Of a stretch of DNA of 64,000 bases, positions 1 through 9,402 are shown piece by piece (position 1 is the stretch's first letter; every line of letters starts with the position of its first letter). The stretch lies in contig CAIYJE010000189.1 in the NCBI GenBank assembly GCA_903926465.1, forward strand, positions 62,001 through 126,000. Direction: 5' to 3'. The stretch comes from an uncultured Planctomycetales bacterium (GTDB taxonomy: Bacteria; Planctomycetota; Planctomycetia; Isosphaerales; Isosphaeraceae). A program made the position numbers and the translations under genes. Under the pieces are notes generated by a model. It did no database searches, had not been told where the DNA came from, and saw only the letters and a list, made by a program, of their open reading frames with translations.

Positions 1-70
1 TCAATACGAGCCCGAAGCGCGAGCGTGTGGATCTCTTCCATGGCCGCTAGAGGTCCAGAAACACCCGGGT

Positions 71-528
71 TGATCACATTCGAGAATGGCCTCTTTCAGA
101 GCCCGGAACGAGAGTGACGGGGCAATCTGAAAGGTGTTCACGTGGCCAAGAACACCGGGTTGATTGCATGCGAGTATGGCCTCTTTCAGAGCCCGGAACG
201 TGAGTGACGGGGCAATCTGAAAGGTGTTCGCGTGGCCAAGAACACCGGGTTGATTGCATGCGAGTATGGCCTCTTTCAGAGCCCGGAACGTGAGTGACGG
301 GGCAATCTGAAAGGTGTTCGCGTGGCCAAGAACACCGGGCTGATCGCATGCGAGTATGGCCTCTTTCAGAGCCCGGAACGTGAGTGACGGGGCAATCTGA
401 AAGGTGTTCACGTGGCCAAGAACACCGGGTTGATCGCATGCGAGTATGGCCTCTTTCAGAGCCCGGAACGAGAGTGACGGGGCAATCTGAAAGGTGTTCA
501 CGTGGCCAAGAACACCGGGTTGATTGCC
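71..528. repeat. Five-copy 90-bp tandem repeat
   Basis: Five head-to-tail 90-bp units begin at 71, 161, 251, 341 and 431, and a broken sixth starts at 521 and diverges after about 8 bases. The units differ at only a few positions (A or G in the GTGTTC[A/G]CGTGG stretch, A or T in CGGAACG[A/T]GAG, T or C at the junction), which suggests recent expansion or gene conversion. Every unit carries the inverted repeat GTGTTC-N10-GAACAC (first copy 134-155). Because 90 is a multiple of three, reading frames stay open across the array, but no start signal or known domain supports a gene. Confidence 0.93.
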
Positions 529-540
529 TTGGAGTTTCTT

Positions 541-1188
541 GATTGCAGGCCAATAACCTGGTGTTCGCGGTCCTAAAGGGTCTTGCTGAGTGGGTCGCTC
601 ACTTGCGCTCGCGGTTCGGTCTGAAAAACGGGCTACGCATTTTCGCCCACGCGTGCAAGCTCGGCCCGGTCCCCCTATCCGGCCTTTGGCCAACCTTCTC
701 CCGCAGTGCGGCAAAAGCGGTTCTGCGCCTGAACCGTGCTGCGAGCGCCTGGGAGTGGATTTCTTATGGAATGACTGGCACGTGAGGAATTCAGCCTCGT
801 TTGCCGCAGTGCCCTTCTTGGGAAACCGAAAGCGATCCACTCGCTCGCTCTTCGGGCTCGTGTTCGGAGAAGAGAAACCGAACGAGATCCACTCGCTCAC
901 GCGTCTCGCTAATATTGTAGGCGTTGTGCCCAGCAAAACCCCAGGAAGCGCAACTTCCAAGCTCACGCGTCGGGCTAAGAGGAGTACCGCGTACGCCGCT
1001 TTTTGCGGGCTCTGGTCCCAATAGCGTAACGTCCAGGCCCGCGCCTTGGACTTGTGATTTAGCTCAACCGCTTGGCCAAGTTGTGGGTAATGCAGATCAG
1101 AATTGCCCGTACGGCTTTAACTGGATTCTATCTTTCTCCGACACGCTCAATAGGCGCAGTTGTTGATACGCCTGATCGCCCAGGGAAC
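541..1188. other. Repeat-rich stretch without a supported gene
   Basis: This interval lies between the tandem array and the end of the YhaN-like gene. Open frames exist on both strands but lack ribosome-binding sites and family resemblance, and they read through direct repeats. I see no tRNA and no convincing promoter. It looks like decayed or interspersed repeat DNA of the kind that yields spurious frames in planctomycete genomes; that interpretation is inference. Confidence 0.55.
822..898. repeat. Imperfect 25-bp direct repeat pair
   Basis: Two near-identical 25-base blocks lie at 822-846 and 874-898, 52 bp apart in phase. Both start GAAACCGAA and end GATCCACTCGCTC, and they differ only in the few bases between. 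They sit in the non-coding stretch right of the 90-bp array and may be part of a dispersed repeat family. Confidence 0.75.
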
Positions 1189-4100
1189 TCAGTCACCCCG
1201 CAAAGAACGGACATAAAGCGAGTCTGCGGGCAGGCAGGTTTCGGCCAGGTCTCGCAAGTGTGCATGGTGCGTGAACAAGAGAACCTGGGTTTTCTTGGAG
1301 AGATCTGCAAGCACCTGAAGAGTGGCTCGGGCTCGGCTATCATCAAAGTTTACCAGCACGTCATCAAGCACCAGGGGCAGTACCGGTCCAGAGCGCAGAT
1401 GCTCTTCAAGGCTGGCAATCTTGAGGGCCAGATAAAGCTGATCTCGGGTCCCTTCGCTCATTTCTCGGACCCTCAATGGCTGTCCGGTCCCTGGCCGAAG
1501 TCCGATCAGGGCCAAGGCGCCGTCCTCTTCATGTGAATCGAGCCCTACCAGCGAGCCGCCCGTCAATTGCTCGAAAATCTGGCCGGCCCGTTCCAGGATC
1601 CCCCCCTGGTTCTGCTTCCTGTAGGTTTCAAGTGCGCGTTTCAGGATGGCTGAGGCAATCCGAAGCTCGGCGTAGTGGTCGGCCTCATTCCCAATACGAG
1701 CGATCAGATCCTGGATTGCGCCGGCCGCCTCGATGCTCTTTCCGCCCCGGGCCGAGGCCTCCATCAATTCCATTTCCTTGCGATCTTCACCCACCCGCTG
1801 ATTGAGCAGGTCTAGCCTTGCCTGGAGTTCCTGGATCTGGCCCTGAAAATCTGCGATCCGGCCTGCGCGGGTCATTGAGTCGTCGGCCTCGGCTTCCGTT
1901 GCCAGTTCATCAACGGTCAATCGCTTGGAGACGGCGCGGAGACGGTTCTCCACCGCCTGGGCTTCTACCTGTAACCCCATCCTGGCCCTCAAGCGTTCCA
2001 CCAAGCCTGGTAGTTCCAGCGCCCCAAAACCAGCCTCTGCGGCCAGGGCGTCCATCCTCGCCTGGCTCTCTTTCAATGACCTGGAAGCGGTTTCGAACTG
2101 CTTTTCAAGGGCGGCGAGTTGCTTCTTTCGATCCGTTCTGCGACTGGCCGCCTCGCGCTGGGGCACAAGCCGAGCCGAGAGCGATGAGACCACGGTCTCA
2201 AGTGGTGCATCAGCATTTTCGAGCCCCAGATAAACACTCAGGCGCAAAACCTCCGCACGGATCGTGGCAAGCTTTTGCTCCGCCTCCTCAGAATGCTTCG
2301 CTGATTTCTCGGCCGTTTCCCGGGCTGCGTCGTAATTGGCTCGATCTTCTAGGGCAGGGGCGGCCTCGCCTGGTTCGGAGTTCAGAGGCAGCCCGGCTGC
2401 GGCAAGTGCCTCTGCCCATTGCTCGGCCCACAATTTCAGCGCCTGGCGGGCAGACTCCAGGGCAGACGCTTGTTCCAAAACCGCAGCGCGGGCCAGCTCT
2501 AAATCTGCAACCAGAGTCTTGCGCTGCTGGTCCAGAGTGCGATCGGCGGTCACGAGCGCACGAGCACGCGCTACCAGCCCCGGCAAGGGAAGCGTTTCCA
2601 GGCTTGCCGATTCTTCAGACGCACGCATGCAGATCTGATCAAGCAACACCCTTGAGGTCTTTTGAAGTCCTTCAAGAATCGCCGTTCGTTTCGACGCCAG
2701 TTCCAGTGCATTCGTCCGAGCCGTCCGAGCTGTCTCCAGTCTTGCTAACCAGGCTCGCTGCTCGGCCACGGTTCCCGGATGGATCGAAAGCGGCTCCCAC
2801 ACGGCTAGCCAGCGTTCCTGCAAGGAACGACGCTGGTCAGCCAGGTCCGTGCGTCGTTCTTCAAGCCGAGCCTGCTCGTCTTCATGACCGCGTTTGGCTA
2901 CCAGCAGGCTTGCCTTGCGAGCCACCCGATCGGCCTCACGACGCAGTCGATCGGCCAGAAGATCGGCCCGTTTCATCGCCTCTTCAAACTCAGAAATCAT
3001 CACAGGTTCAGCGGTAGCTACCCCAGCCGACCTGATCGATTTCCAGAGGTTGTCTCGCTGAGTCCGCGCCTGTTCCAGGTCCACCTCAGTGGGAACGTCA
3101 AGCGTTTCACGGAACGCTTCCAGCTCTTGCTCGCACTGTTTCAGCTCTTTGGAAGTGCGTTTGAGATCACCAGCCAGTGAGGTTTCGTTCTTATCAATGG
3201 CCGCGAAATCTGCCTGAAAAACGGCGAGCCGGGCCTCGTCGGGCACCAGGCCCGGCACCAGTTGCTCAAGCTTACCAGTCCAAGGGGCAAGCGCAACAAT
3301 TGCCTCGTGAACACGGGTTTCCGCAGTGTCCAGATCGGTCGCCAGTTCTGTTACCCGGCCATGATCCACCAGTCGAAGTTCTGCGTCGGCCAGGGCCGCA
3401 TCCAGAACTGCGGGTTGTACCGGTCTCGGCGCCGCTTCGAGAACCCGAACGGCGTTTTGCTCATTGCCAATCGCCCGATCATGAGCACGCTTGGCGCGAT
3501 CCACGTCACCGGTTGCGGTCTGAGCCTCGGTGAGCAATCGTGCCACTTTTCGCCTGGCAACCGAGGTCAGGCGAGGTGATTCATCGTCTCTGGGAAGCCC
3601 CAGCTTTTCACGGCAAATGACCACGGCGCGGGCATCGGTCTCCATCTGGGCTCGCAAGCTATCCAGGGCCAGGATCGCCGTTCGAGATTCGGTCCACGAG
3701 TCTCTGAGCGCCTCGATTGAGGCTTCGCATTCCAGCCAGCGGTCGTCAACCACAACCTCGTTCAGTTGAGCCTGCAAATCCAGGCGCTGAGCTTCCAGGA
3801 TCGTGTGCTGAAGGGCAGAGTTGCGGTGCGTGCCGGCAGCCTCGTCATATTCTTCGCAGAAGCCCGCGCGAAGCGTGGGAAGATCGGCATACGTTGCCAG
3901 CTCGGCCCGAAGTTCCGCTCGCCTGAGCAAGTCCAGCGTGGCGTCATCGAACAGGCGAAGCCGTTCGAGCCGGGATTGATGTTCCGCCAGCTCCAGGTGT
4001 GTGGCCGTCACGGCCTTGTCGGCTTCCGCACGCGACCGGCGCAGGCCGTCCCAGCGCTCACCGCTAAGCACGATGCTACTACGATTTGTTTTGGCGGCCG

Positions 4101-4674
4101 AAAGCAATGAGACAGCCTCATTGATTCTGGGCTTCTTGCCACCGGCCTTGAATAGCTCTTCCGACTCCTTCTCAAGCTCGTTCTGAAACCGTCGCAAGCG
4201 AGCCAGGTCGGTTCCTGCTCCAAAGAGCGCTTCGCCCAGCCTGCCAGAGGCTTTGGCCAGGTCGTCTCCACCGGCCCGAAGGCGGTCTTGGTCCAGGCCG
4301 AACAAAAGCTGAAACTGGGGCCGGTCGATACCACCCAGCATCTGCTTGAGTGGTGTTTCGTCAATCGTCTGCTTGCTGTCTTCCGGATCGACAAGTCCTG
4401 GCTTGTTCGTCTTCTTCCGCAAGAATGAAAACCGGCTGCCATCCTCGCCGGCCAGCGTGGCCCCAACACGCATCAACGAATAATCAACCTCAAAATCATC
4501 GCTGGATCGTGGAGGGATTCCAAACAGCAGGTCGTTAATGGCGCGCAGGGCGGAACTCTTACCGGCCTCATTGCGTCCATAAATCAAATGCAGGCCACGT
4601 TGCCCGCCAGAAAGGTCAAGCTTGACATCACGGAACGGCCCAAACGCTCGCAAATCCAGTTCAAGGAACCTCAA
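1189..4674 (-). CDS. YhaN-like SMC/SbcC-type ATPase
   Basis: A 1161-residue protein with the split-ATPase layout of SbcC/RecN/YhaN proteins. The N-terminus has the AAA_23-type start and a Walker A loop GRNEAGKSS at residues 33-41. A long Glu/Arg/Leu-rich coiled coil fills the middle. The C-terminus carries an ABC-like signature (EMSEGTRDQ) and a Walker B strand (LPLVLDDVLVNFDD) followed by THH. Such proteins pair with SbcD-like phosphoesterases and are thought to act on DNA ends or structures. Its start overlaps the stop of the upstream phosphoesterase gene by 4 bp (ATGA), so the two are translationally coupled. The exact DNA substrate cannot be told from sequence. Confidence 0.9.
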   Translation of the reverse strand: MRFLELDLRAFGPFRDVKLDLSGGQRGLHLIYGRNEAGKSSALRAINDLLFGIPPRSSDDFEVDYSLMRVGATLAGEDGSRFSFLRKKTNKPGLVDPEDSKQTIDETPLKQMLGGIDRPQFQLLFGLDQDRLRAGGDDLAKASGRLGEALFGAGTDLARLRRFQNELEKESEELFKAGGKKPRINEAVSLLSAAKTNRSSIVLSGERWDGLRRSRAEADKAVTATHLELAEHQSRLERLRLFDDATLDLLRRAELRAELATYADLPTLRAGFCEEYDEAAGTHRNSALQHTILEAQRLDLQAQLNEVVVDDRWLECEASIEALRDSWTESRTAILALDSLRAQMETDARAVVICREKLGLPRDDESPRLTSVARRKVARLLTEAQTATGDVDRAKRAHDRAIGNEQNAVRVLEAAPRPVQPAVLDAALADAELRLVDHGRVTELATDLDTAETRVHEAIVALAPWTGKLEQLVPGLVPDEARLAVFQADFAAIDKNETSLAGDLKRTSKELKQCEQELEAFRETLDVPTEVDLEQARTQRDNLWKSIRSAGVATAEPVMISEFEEAMKRADLLADRLRREADRVARKASLLVAKRGHEDEQARLEERRTDLADQRRSLQERWLAVWEPLSIHPGTVAEQRAWLARLETARTARTNALELASKRTAILEGLQKTSRVLLDQICMRASEESASLETLPLPGLVARARALVTADRTLDQQRKTLVADLELARAAVLEQASALESARQALKLWAEQWAEALAAAGLPLNSEPGEAAPALEDRANYDAARETAEKSAKHSEEAEQKLATIRAEVLRLSVYLGLENADAPLETVVSSLSARLVPQREAASRRTDRKKQLAALEKQFETASRSLKESQARMDALAAEAGFGALELPGLVERLRARMGLQVEAQAVENRLRAVSKRLTVDELATEAEADDSMTRAGRIADFQGQIQELQARLDLLNQRVGEDRKEMELMEASARGGKSIEAAGAIQDLIARIGNEADHYAELRIASAILKRALETYRKQNQGGILERAGQIFEQLTGGSLVGLDSHEEDGALALIGLRPGTGQPLRVREMSEGTRDQLYLALKIASLEEHLRSGPVLPLVLDDVLVNFDDSRARATLQVLADLSKKTQVLLFTHHAHLRDLAETCLPADSLYVRSLRGD

Positions 4675-5930
4675 GAGACCTCCTCCGCGTCTAGTAGGCC
4701 GGCTTCCAGACGCGCCTGGGCACGATCGAGTACCGCGGAAAGCCAGGCTTCATCTTCAGGCTGAGGGCCAAAATCCCCCTCGCTCAACTCATGAGGAAGT
4801 TTCTTCCGCATGTCATCGATTGCCTGGCTCACCAGCGTGGCCAGCTCCGCAGGTTGAGCCCGGAGATCCGCAACCACCTGCGAAAGTGTTCCCAGCGGGC
4901 CCTCTTCAAAAGACTGCCGGCGCGGTTCACGGGTCCCCAGTTTCACCTTCTCCACCCACACCGGATACCCGGGCACCATGCCCGCCAACCGCCTGATTTC
5001 CGCGGTCAGCCGTTCACGACCAGACACCAGCTTGCCATGCGCGGAGGTCAGTCCGAAAATCTCTACCCTGGCGGCAAGTAATGCCGCGCCTGCTGTTTCC
5101 GCAGTGCCCGCCAGCGCTCGCTCTGCACGGTCCAGAACTTCCTCCAGGCCGCTCGCCCCCGTGGCATCCACCTTCACAATTTCCCAGCGAACCACGTCTA
5201 GATAACTCTTGATCAGCTTGGGCTTGGCTCCAAGCGCAGTCTCAATCCAAACGAAACCACGAGGACCGCATTCCCTTACATGCCGACCCTGAAGGTTTCC
5301 TGGCATGACCACCAGCGGGTCTTCACAAAAATCTTCAGGCTTGTGCACGTGCCCAAGCGCCCAGTAGTCATAGCCACGCGCCACCAGCTCCGCAACAGAG
5401 CAGGGGGCGTAGTCTTCGTGCCCTTCTCGACCTTGCACAGACGTATGCAAAATCCCCAGGTTGAACAGGCCTGGTACGGCCTTGGGGTAGGCAATGGCCA
5501 GGTTCTTTGTCACCGCCCGGCTGGCAAAACTTTGACCGTGAACCGCCACGCCGATCTCATCAAAAAACTTCGTTTGCGGCTGGTCGGCCGTCAAAATATG
5601 CACGTTCGGCGGACAGTGCAGGTACCGAGTTAACTGGCTCACAGCATCATGATTACCACGTATGACGCAAACCGGAATGTTCGCCTGATGCAGGCGATCC
5701 ATCTGGCTATTAAGAAACAAGGCCGTGCCGTAATCGTCACCGTCACCGTCGTAGAGGTCGCCGGCGATGACCACAAGATCGGCCGGTCGCTCAAGCGCCT
5801 GGTCAACCATCTGTTCAAGCGCACGCCGAGTGCCGCCCCGCAACGCATCCAGAGGGGCCCCCTGGTACTGCTCCAAACCTCGTAGCGGGCTATCCAGGTG
5901 GATATCGGCGGCATGCAAGATATTCGGCAT
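4671..5930 (-). CDS. YhaO-like metallophosphoesterase (SbcD family)
   Basis: A 419-residue calcineurin-like phosphoesterase opening with the family start HAADIHLDSPLRGLE. It has the metal-binding blocks GDLYDG, GNHD (in RGNHDA) and GHVHKP in the usual order over roughly the first 210 residues, followed by a C-terminal accessory region. Family knowledge makes this the nuclease partner of the SMC-like ATPase encoded immediately downstream, with which it overlaps by 4 bp. The pair matches the Bacillus yhaO-yhaN arrangement and is analogous to SbcD-SbcC and Mre11-Rad50. No strong Shine-Dalgarno precedes the ATG. A short inverted repeat lies about 20 bp upstream. Confidence 0.9.
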   Translation of the reverse strand: MPNILHAADIHLDSPLRGLEQYQGAPLDALRGGTRRALEQMVDQALERPADLVVIAGDLYDGDGDDYGTALFLNSQMDRLHQANIPVCVIRGNHDAVSQLTRYLHCPPNVHILTADQPQTKFFDEIGVAVHGQSFASRAVTKNLAIAYPKAVPGLFNLGILHTSVQGREGHEDYAPCSVAELVARGYDYWALGHVHKPEDFCEDPLVVMPGNLQGRHVRECGPRGFVWIETALGAKPKLIKSYLDVVRWEIVKVDATGASGLEEVLDRAERALAGTAETAGAALLAARVEIFGLTSAHGKLVSGRERLTAEIRRLAGMVPGYPVWVEKVKLGTREPRRQSFEEGPLGTLSQVVADLRAQPAELATLVSQAIDDMRKKLPHELSEGDFGPQPEDEAWLSAVLDRAQARLEAGLLDAEEVS

Positions 5931-5949
5931 GGTTGTCCCACGGAATTAC

Positions 5950-5964
5950 GTGACAAATCGTCAC
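5950..5964. promoter_or_regulatory. Small inverted repeat upstream of yhaO-like gene
   Basis: GTGAC (5950-5954) and GTCAC (5960-5964) form a perfect 5-bp inverted repeat with a 5-base spacer, 20 bp upstream of the phosphoesterase start. It could be an operator, but it is short enough to be chance. Confidence 0.2.
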
Positions 5965-6165
5965 TAGTGTAGCCGTGTATCCTGATCAATGTAAGCCCCA
6001 CACGCGGCAGCCCGGCGTTCAGTTGGGGCGGTTATGCAAAACAGGCAAAATAGATAGCTTTGGGTTCCGAATTGACGGTCTTGGGGGGAAGCCGTATCCT
6101 TCGCCGCGCAGACTTGGACCGGTCTACTGATCCAGGCGCGTCCTTCAGGGAGGGAGGTCGAACCG

Positions 6166-8415
6166 ATGAGCGTGGCACTACTTTCGTTGATTTTACTGGG
6201 AAATGGCCTGGCTATCGACTCGGGTCAGCCGATCGGATATCAGGTCAAGGTTCATGAGATGGAGGGGCTCGAATGGCGCAGCAGTCTCCATGCACGGCTC
6301 ACCCAGATCGATCGACCTGGACGCGCAACCGTTTGGGTTGCTCCCAAGGATACAGCGTCTGAAATCGCAGGCAAAGCAAGCCGCGTACTCTTCGCTCCCA
6401 AAATGGTTGGCGAAGGGGGTATTTCTGGTTCGGTCAGGCAGACCACCGAGCACCCTTACATTGCCGATCTCACGCGTGAAGCCAACGGGCCCGTGGACCA
6501 GGCAACTGCCCTGATGTTCAAGCCCACCATGGACTACTGGCAAGAATCGCTTGCGGTTGAGGCGCATTGCCAGCGAATGCCCACCGGCGTGCTCACGGCC
6601 GTGAAGCTGGAAGAGTCTCACCTGATCTCCATGGTCACTTACAATTTCAGTGAGCAGGTCAAGCTGGTGAACGCCACTGGCCAAGTTCAACTCACCCGGC
6701 TCAACGGCCAGATTCAGGTACCAGAAGTGGCCACCGGTCAGGTGGATGGTGAGTGGCTTATCCCTCACGAACATACACTCATTGTTTCGCTTGGAATCCA
6801 CACGGTCTTGCGCGAAAACAAGCCGGTGGTTACGGAACGGGTGGCTGTGATCACACCGGAACCCTCGCACGTACTGCCGGTAGATTCTGCCCCAGCAGAT
6901 AAGGCCATGACGCTGGCGGCCACGCCACCGAACACGCCACTGGGCGGCAAGAAGCCGTTGAACGACCGCAAAAAAGTGGCTCCGCCGCTGCCGATCGGCG
7001 AATCTGGGCAGTGGGTCGCTTCGGCTAGCCCACCTGCCGCTCCGAGCGCCGCGACCTCCGTGAGCCCGATTGTGATCAATGCACCGACCCAGGGAGCGAT
7101 TGTCGTGATCATTCCTGCTCAGGGGCAGGGGACGGCCGAGCTGGTAAACCTGGCGTTGAATACGCTGAGCGCGAAGCCAGCCCCAGAGCCAGAGATCCAG
7201 AGCACGCAGCCTGCTCAGGAGTTAGCACCAGACGCCGCACCGCCACCGCCAGACACCGCAACTCTCCCCTCTGCGTCCTCGCCACCGCCAGACTCGGTTC
7301 CGCCGCCGCCAGCCGCGCCTGCTGACGCCACTCCGGCTCCGGTTACGCCCGACCCGCCGGTGAGCCCGTTCGCTGACAAGTATCCTGTGCCCACCGATCC
7401 AGTGGCCAACTTCGCCCCACCGCTGCCAAGCGTGTCGCTTCCGTTGGCGCTCGATGCCGATGGCAATGTGATCGCTTTGCCGCCAGGCGACGACACCGTT
7501 TTGCCAGTTGGCTTACCAGGCGAGCAAGGCCCCGCGTTGCCATCTCCTTCAAGTCCAGCCATCCCATCGGGACCAGACGCGTTCTCACTCGCCCCCACCT
7601 ACCACGCGCAACGGACGATCCGGATCACCGGCACGTTTCACGATGGCCAGGGCTGGAAAGCCTTGTCCGAGAGCAAGTCTGGGGCTGATACGGTTGCCGG
7701 CAAGAAGGCCGCTTCTGCTACCTCCGCCGACCGACTTCATGCCTGCGACTCTGGCGAGGAACAACTTTCCGAGGGAGCAGAGCAGGCAGGCACGCTTTCG
7801 TGCCCCAAGGATCAAGTATCGACAAGCATTCTCGACGAGATCCGCCAGCGTCTGACCACCTCGCTTGGTATCGCTCCAGATGGTGAAGTCATCCGGGTCA
7901 AGGATCTTACGACCGAGGAACTGCCGGCCCCAGCCCCTGAAGCAGACAGTTGTTGCGAGGACGCCAAGAACAGCGTAACTCTGAAGCCGCACCGCCCCAC
8001 GTTCCAGCAATTCATGGGTTACAGTCAGGCCTGCTCGATCAGCACGGAAATTGCCACGGCACTGATGGGCGAATTTTCAGCAGCGCTGCCGGTCCAGATG
8101 TCCCAGGTCGAAATTGGGACTCAAATCATGGTTCATCTTCAGCGGTGCGGTCGCCAGCCGGTTGTGTTCCTGGGCACGGCTCCAGTGGCGTATCGCGACA
8201 TTGAGCTGGCTCGAACCTCGGACGATGGGGCCGCTACGCCGGTCAAGCCGATGCGAGCCATCGGGCTGGTGGTTGGCAATCAGACGCTTTCGGTCCGAGA
8301 TGGGCAGTTTCCAGGCACAACGCGGGTTCGGCTGCCGATCGGCGGCCTTCTCGCCGTTGAGTTCCGCAATGACGTGCGTCCAGCAGAGTGCCGGACGTTG
8401 CCCGCAGCCAAATGA
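6166..8415 (+). CDS. Secreted proline-rich protein of unknown function
   Basis: A 749-residue protein I do not recognise. The start is supported by a strong GGGAGGGAGG Shine-Dalgarno at 6148-6157. The first 16 residues are hydrophobic (SVALLSLILLGNGLA) and look like a short signal sequence. Residues about 17-230 are a folded-looking region rich in beta-type sequence. A long Pro/Ala/Ser-rich linker occupies roughly residues 270-480, and a second compact region with several cysteines follows (SCCED near 600, QACSIS, LQRCGRQ). The layout suggests two extracytoplasmic domains joined by a wall- or periplasm-spanning linker. The gene is monocistronic, flanked by a hairpin at 8429-8463. Confidence 0.75.
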   Translation: MSVALLSLILLGNGLAIDSGQPIGYQVKVHEMEGLEWRSSLHARLTQIDRPGRATVWVAPKDTASEIAGKASRVLFAPKMVGEGGISGSVRQTTEHPYIADLTREANGPVDQATALMFKPTMDYWQESLAVEAHCQRMPTGVLTAVKLEESHLISMVTYNFSEQVKLVNATGQVQLTRLNGQIQVPEVATGQVDGEWLIPHEHTLIVSLGIHTVLRENKPVVTERVAVITPEPSHVLPVDSAPADKAMTLAATPPNTPLGGKKPLNDRKKVAPPLPIGESGQWVASASPPAAPSAATSVSPIVINAPTQGAIVVIIPAQGQGTAELVNLALNTLSAKPAPEPEIQSTQPAQELAPDAAPPPPDTATLPSASSPPPDSVPPPPAAPADATPAPVTPDPPVSPFADKYPVPTDPVANFAPPLPSVSLPLALDADGNVIALPPGDDTVLPVGLPGEQGPALPSPSSPAIPSGPDAFSLAPTYHAQRTIRITGTFHDGQGWKALSESKSGADTVAGKKAASATSADRLHACDSGEEQLSEGAEQAGTLSCPKDQVSTSILDEIRQRLTTSLGIAPDGEVIRVKDLTTEELPAPAPEADSCCEDAKNSVTLKPHRPTFQQFMGYSQACSISTEIATALMGEFSAALPVQMSQVEIGTQIMVHLQRCGRQPVVFLGTAPVAYRDIELARTSDDGAATPVKPMRAIGLVVGNQTLSVRDGQFPGTTRVRLPIGGLLAVEFRNDVRPAECRTLPAAK

Positions 8416-8428
8416 ATGCGAGGAGCTG

Positions 8429-8463
8429 GGTCATGTCCAAGGAGATTGAACCTGGACATGACC
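8429..8463. terminator. Bidirectional hairpin between convergent genes
   Basis: A perfect 10-bp stem, GGTCATGTCC (8429-8438) with GGACATGACC (8454-8463), sits in the 59-bp gap between the convergent proline-rich protein and SDR genes. There is no U-tract on either side. Its position supports a shared terminator. Confidence 0.7.
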
Positions 8464-8474
8464 TGCCGGCCTTC

Positions 8475-9242
8475 TCACAATGCGCACGAGTAACCACCGT
8501 CCACCGGCACGGCGATTCCCGTGACGTAGTTACTGGCCGCGCTCGATAGCCAAACGGCGGTGCCTGCAATTTCTTCGGCGTTCCCCCATCGGCCTGTGGG
8601 GATGCGGTTGGAAACGCGATTATAAAGGTCGGGCACTTCTTGTCGTGCGGCCTGGGTTAGCTCGGTTTCAAACCAGCCGGGCAGAATTGCGTTCACCTGA
8701 ATATTTTCTGGGGCCCAGGCAATCGCCAGACTTTTGGTGAGCTGGACTATGCCCCCCTTGCTGGCGGCGTAGGCCGGCGCAAAGCCTGCGCCAAAGATTG
8801 AGGTCATGCTGCCAATGTTGATGATCTTGCCACCCCCCTGACGCTTCAGCTCTGGGTACGCGGCCTTGGACACCAGAAACGCGCTGGTAAGGTTTACGTC
8901 CATCACCTCGTGCCACTGCTCAAGGGTCAGGTCTTGCGGGGGGCGTCGAATACTGATTCCAGCATTGTTAAACACAATGTCGAGCCGTCCGAACCGATCC
9001 ACGACATCATGAATCAGCTTTTCGGTCTGGTCGGCTTTGGAGATATCGGCCACAAGAGAGAGTGCGCCGGTCTGGAAGAAGTCGGCCAGGTAGCCGGCGG
9101 CGGCGGCTGTCTTTTTCCGGTTTCGGCCTACGATGGCCACCGATGCACCGGCGGCCGCCAGGCCGCGTGCAATTCCGAGCCCGATGCCGCCATTGCCGCC
9201 GGTGACCAGCGCCACTTTTCCTTTGAGGTCAAAGAGTTTCAT
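8475..9242 (-). CDS. SDR family NAD(P)-dependent oxidoreductase
   Basis: A 255-residue classical short-chain dehydrogenase of typical length. It shows the dinucleotide-binding TGGNGGIG loop at residues 14-21, the NNAG motif (FNNAGIS), the catalytic Ser in NIGSMTS and the YAASK Tyr/Lys pair, and ends with a PVDGGYS-type C-terminus. The overall pattern resembles gluconate 5-dehydrogenase or glucose 1-dehydrogenase-like SDRs, but substrate cannot be assigned. It is transcribed away from the M29 aminopeptidase gene, with a 160-bp divergent region between them. Confidence 0.9.
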   Translation of the reverse strand: MKLFDLKGKVALVTGGNGGIGLGIARGLAAAGASVAIVGRNRKKTAAAAGYLADFFQTGALSLVADISKADQTEKLIHDVVDRFGRLDIVFNNAGISIRRPPQDLTLEQWHEVMDVNLTSAFLVSKAAYPELKRQGGGKIINIGSMTSIFGAGFAPAYAASKGGIVQLTKSLAIAWAPENIQVNAILPGWFETELTQAARQEVPDLYNRVSNRIPTGRWGNAEEIAGTAVWLSSAASNYVTGIAVPVDGGYSCAL

Positions 9243-9402
9243 TGCGCGACTCTTTCTTCGATGGCCAGACGATGTTCGCCGGCTTGCTGGACAGACCAGG
9301 CTTTGCGTCCATACGTTGGAAATGCCCCTCGTTGCGGCTGGCGTAGGTTACTCCACGCTGTATCAGAGCCGCAATACCCCAAGCCTCCCGGAGCTTTCTC
9401 GG

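Noticed and set aside
71-528. CRISPR array
   Set aside because: The units are contiguous 90-bp repeats without unique spacers, so this is a minisatellite, not CRISPR.
1-966. Long minus-strand open frame covering the tandem repeat and the stretch to 966
   Set aside because: The frame is kept open by the 90-bp repeat length, it reads through direct repeats, and it has no ribosome-binding site or recognisable domain. A second minus-strand frame over the array is equally open.
1818-3017. Plus-strand frame of about 400 codons opposite the YhaN-like gene
   Set aside because: It lies antisense to a clear ATPase gene with full motifs; its translation is Pro/Arg-rich and without family features.
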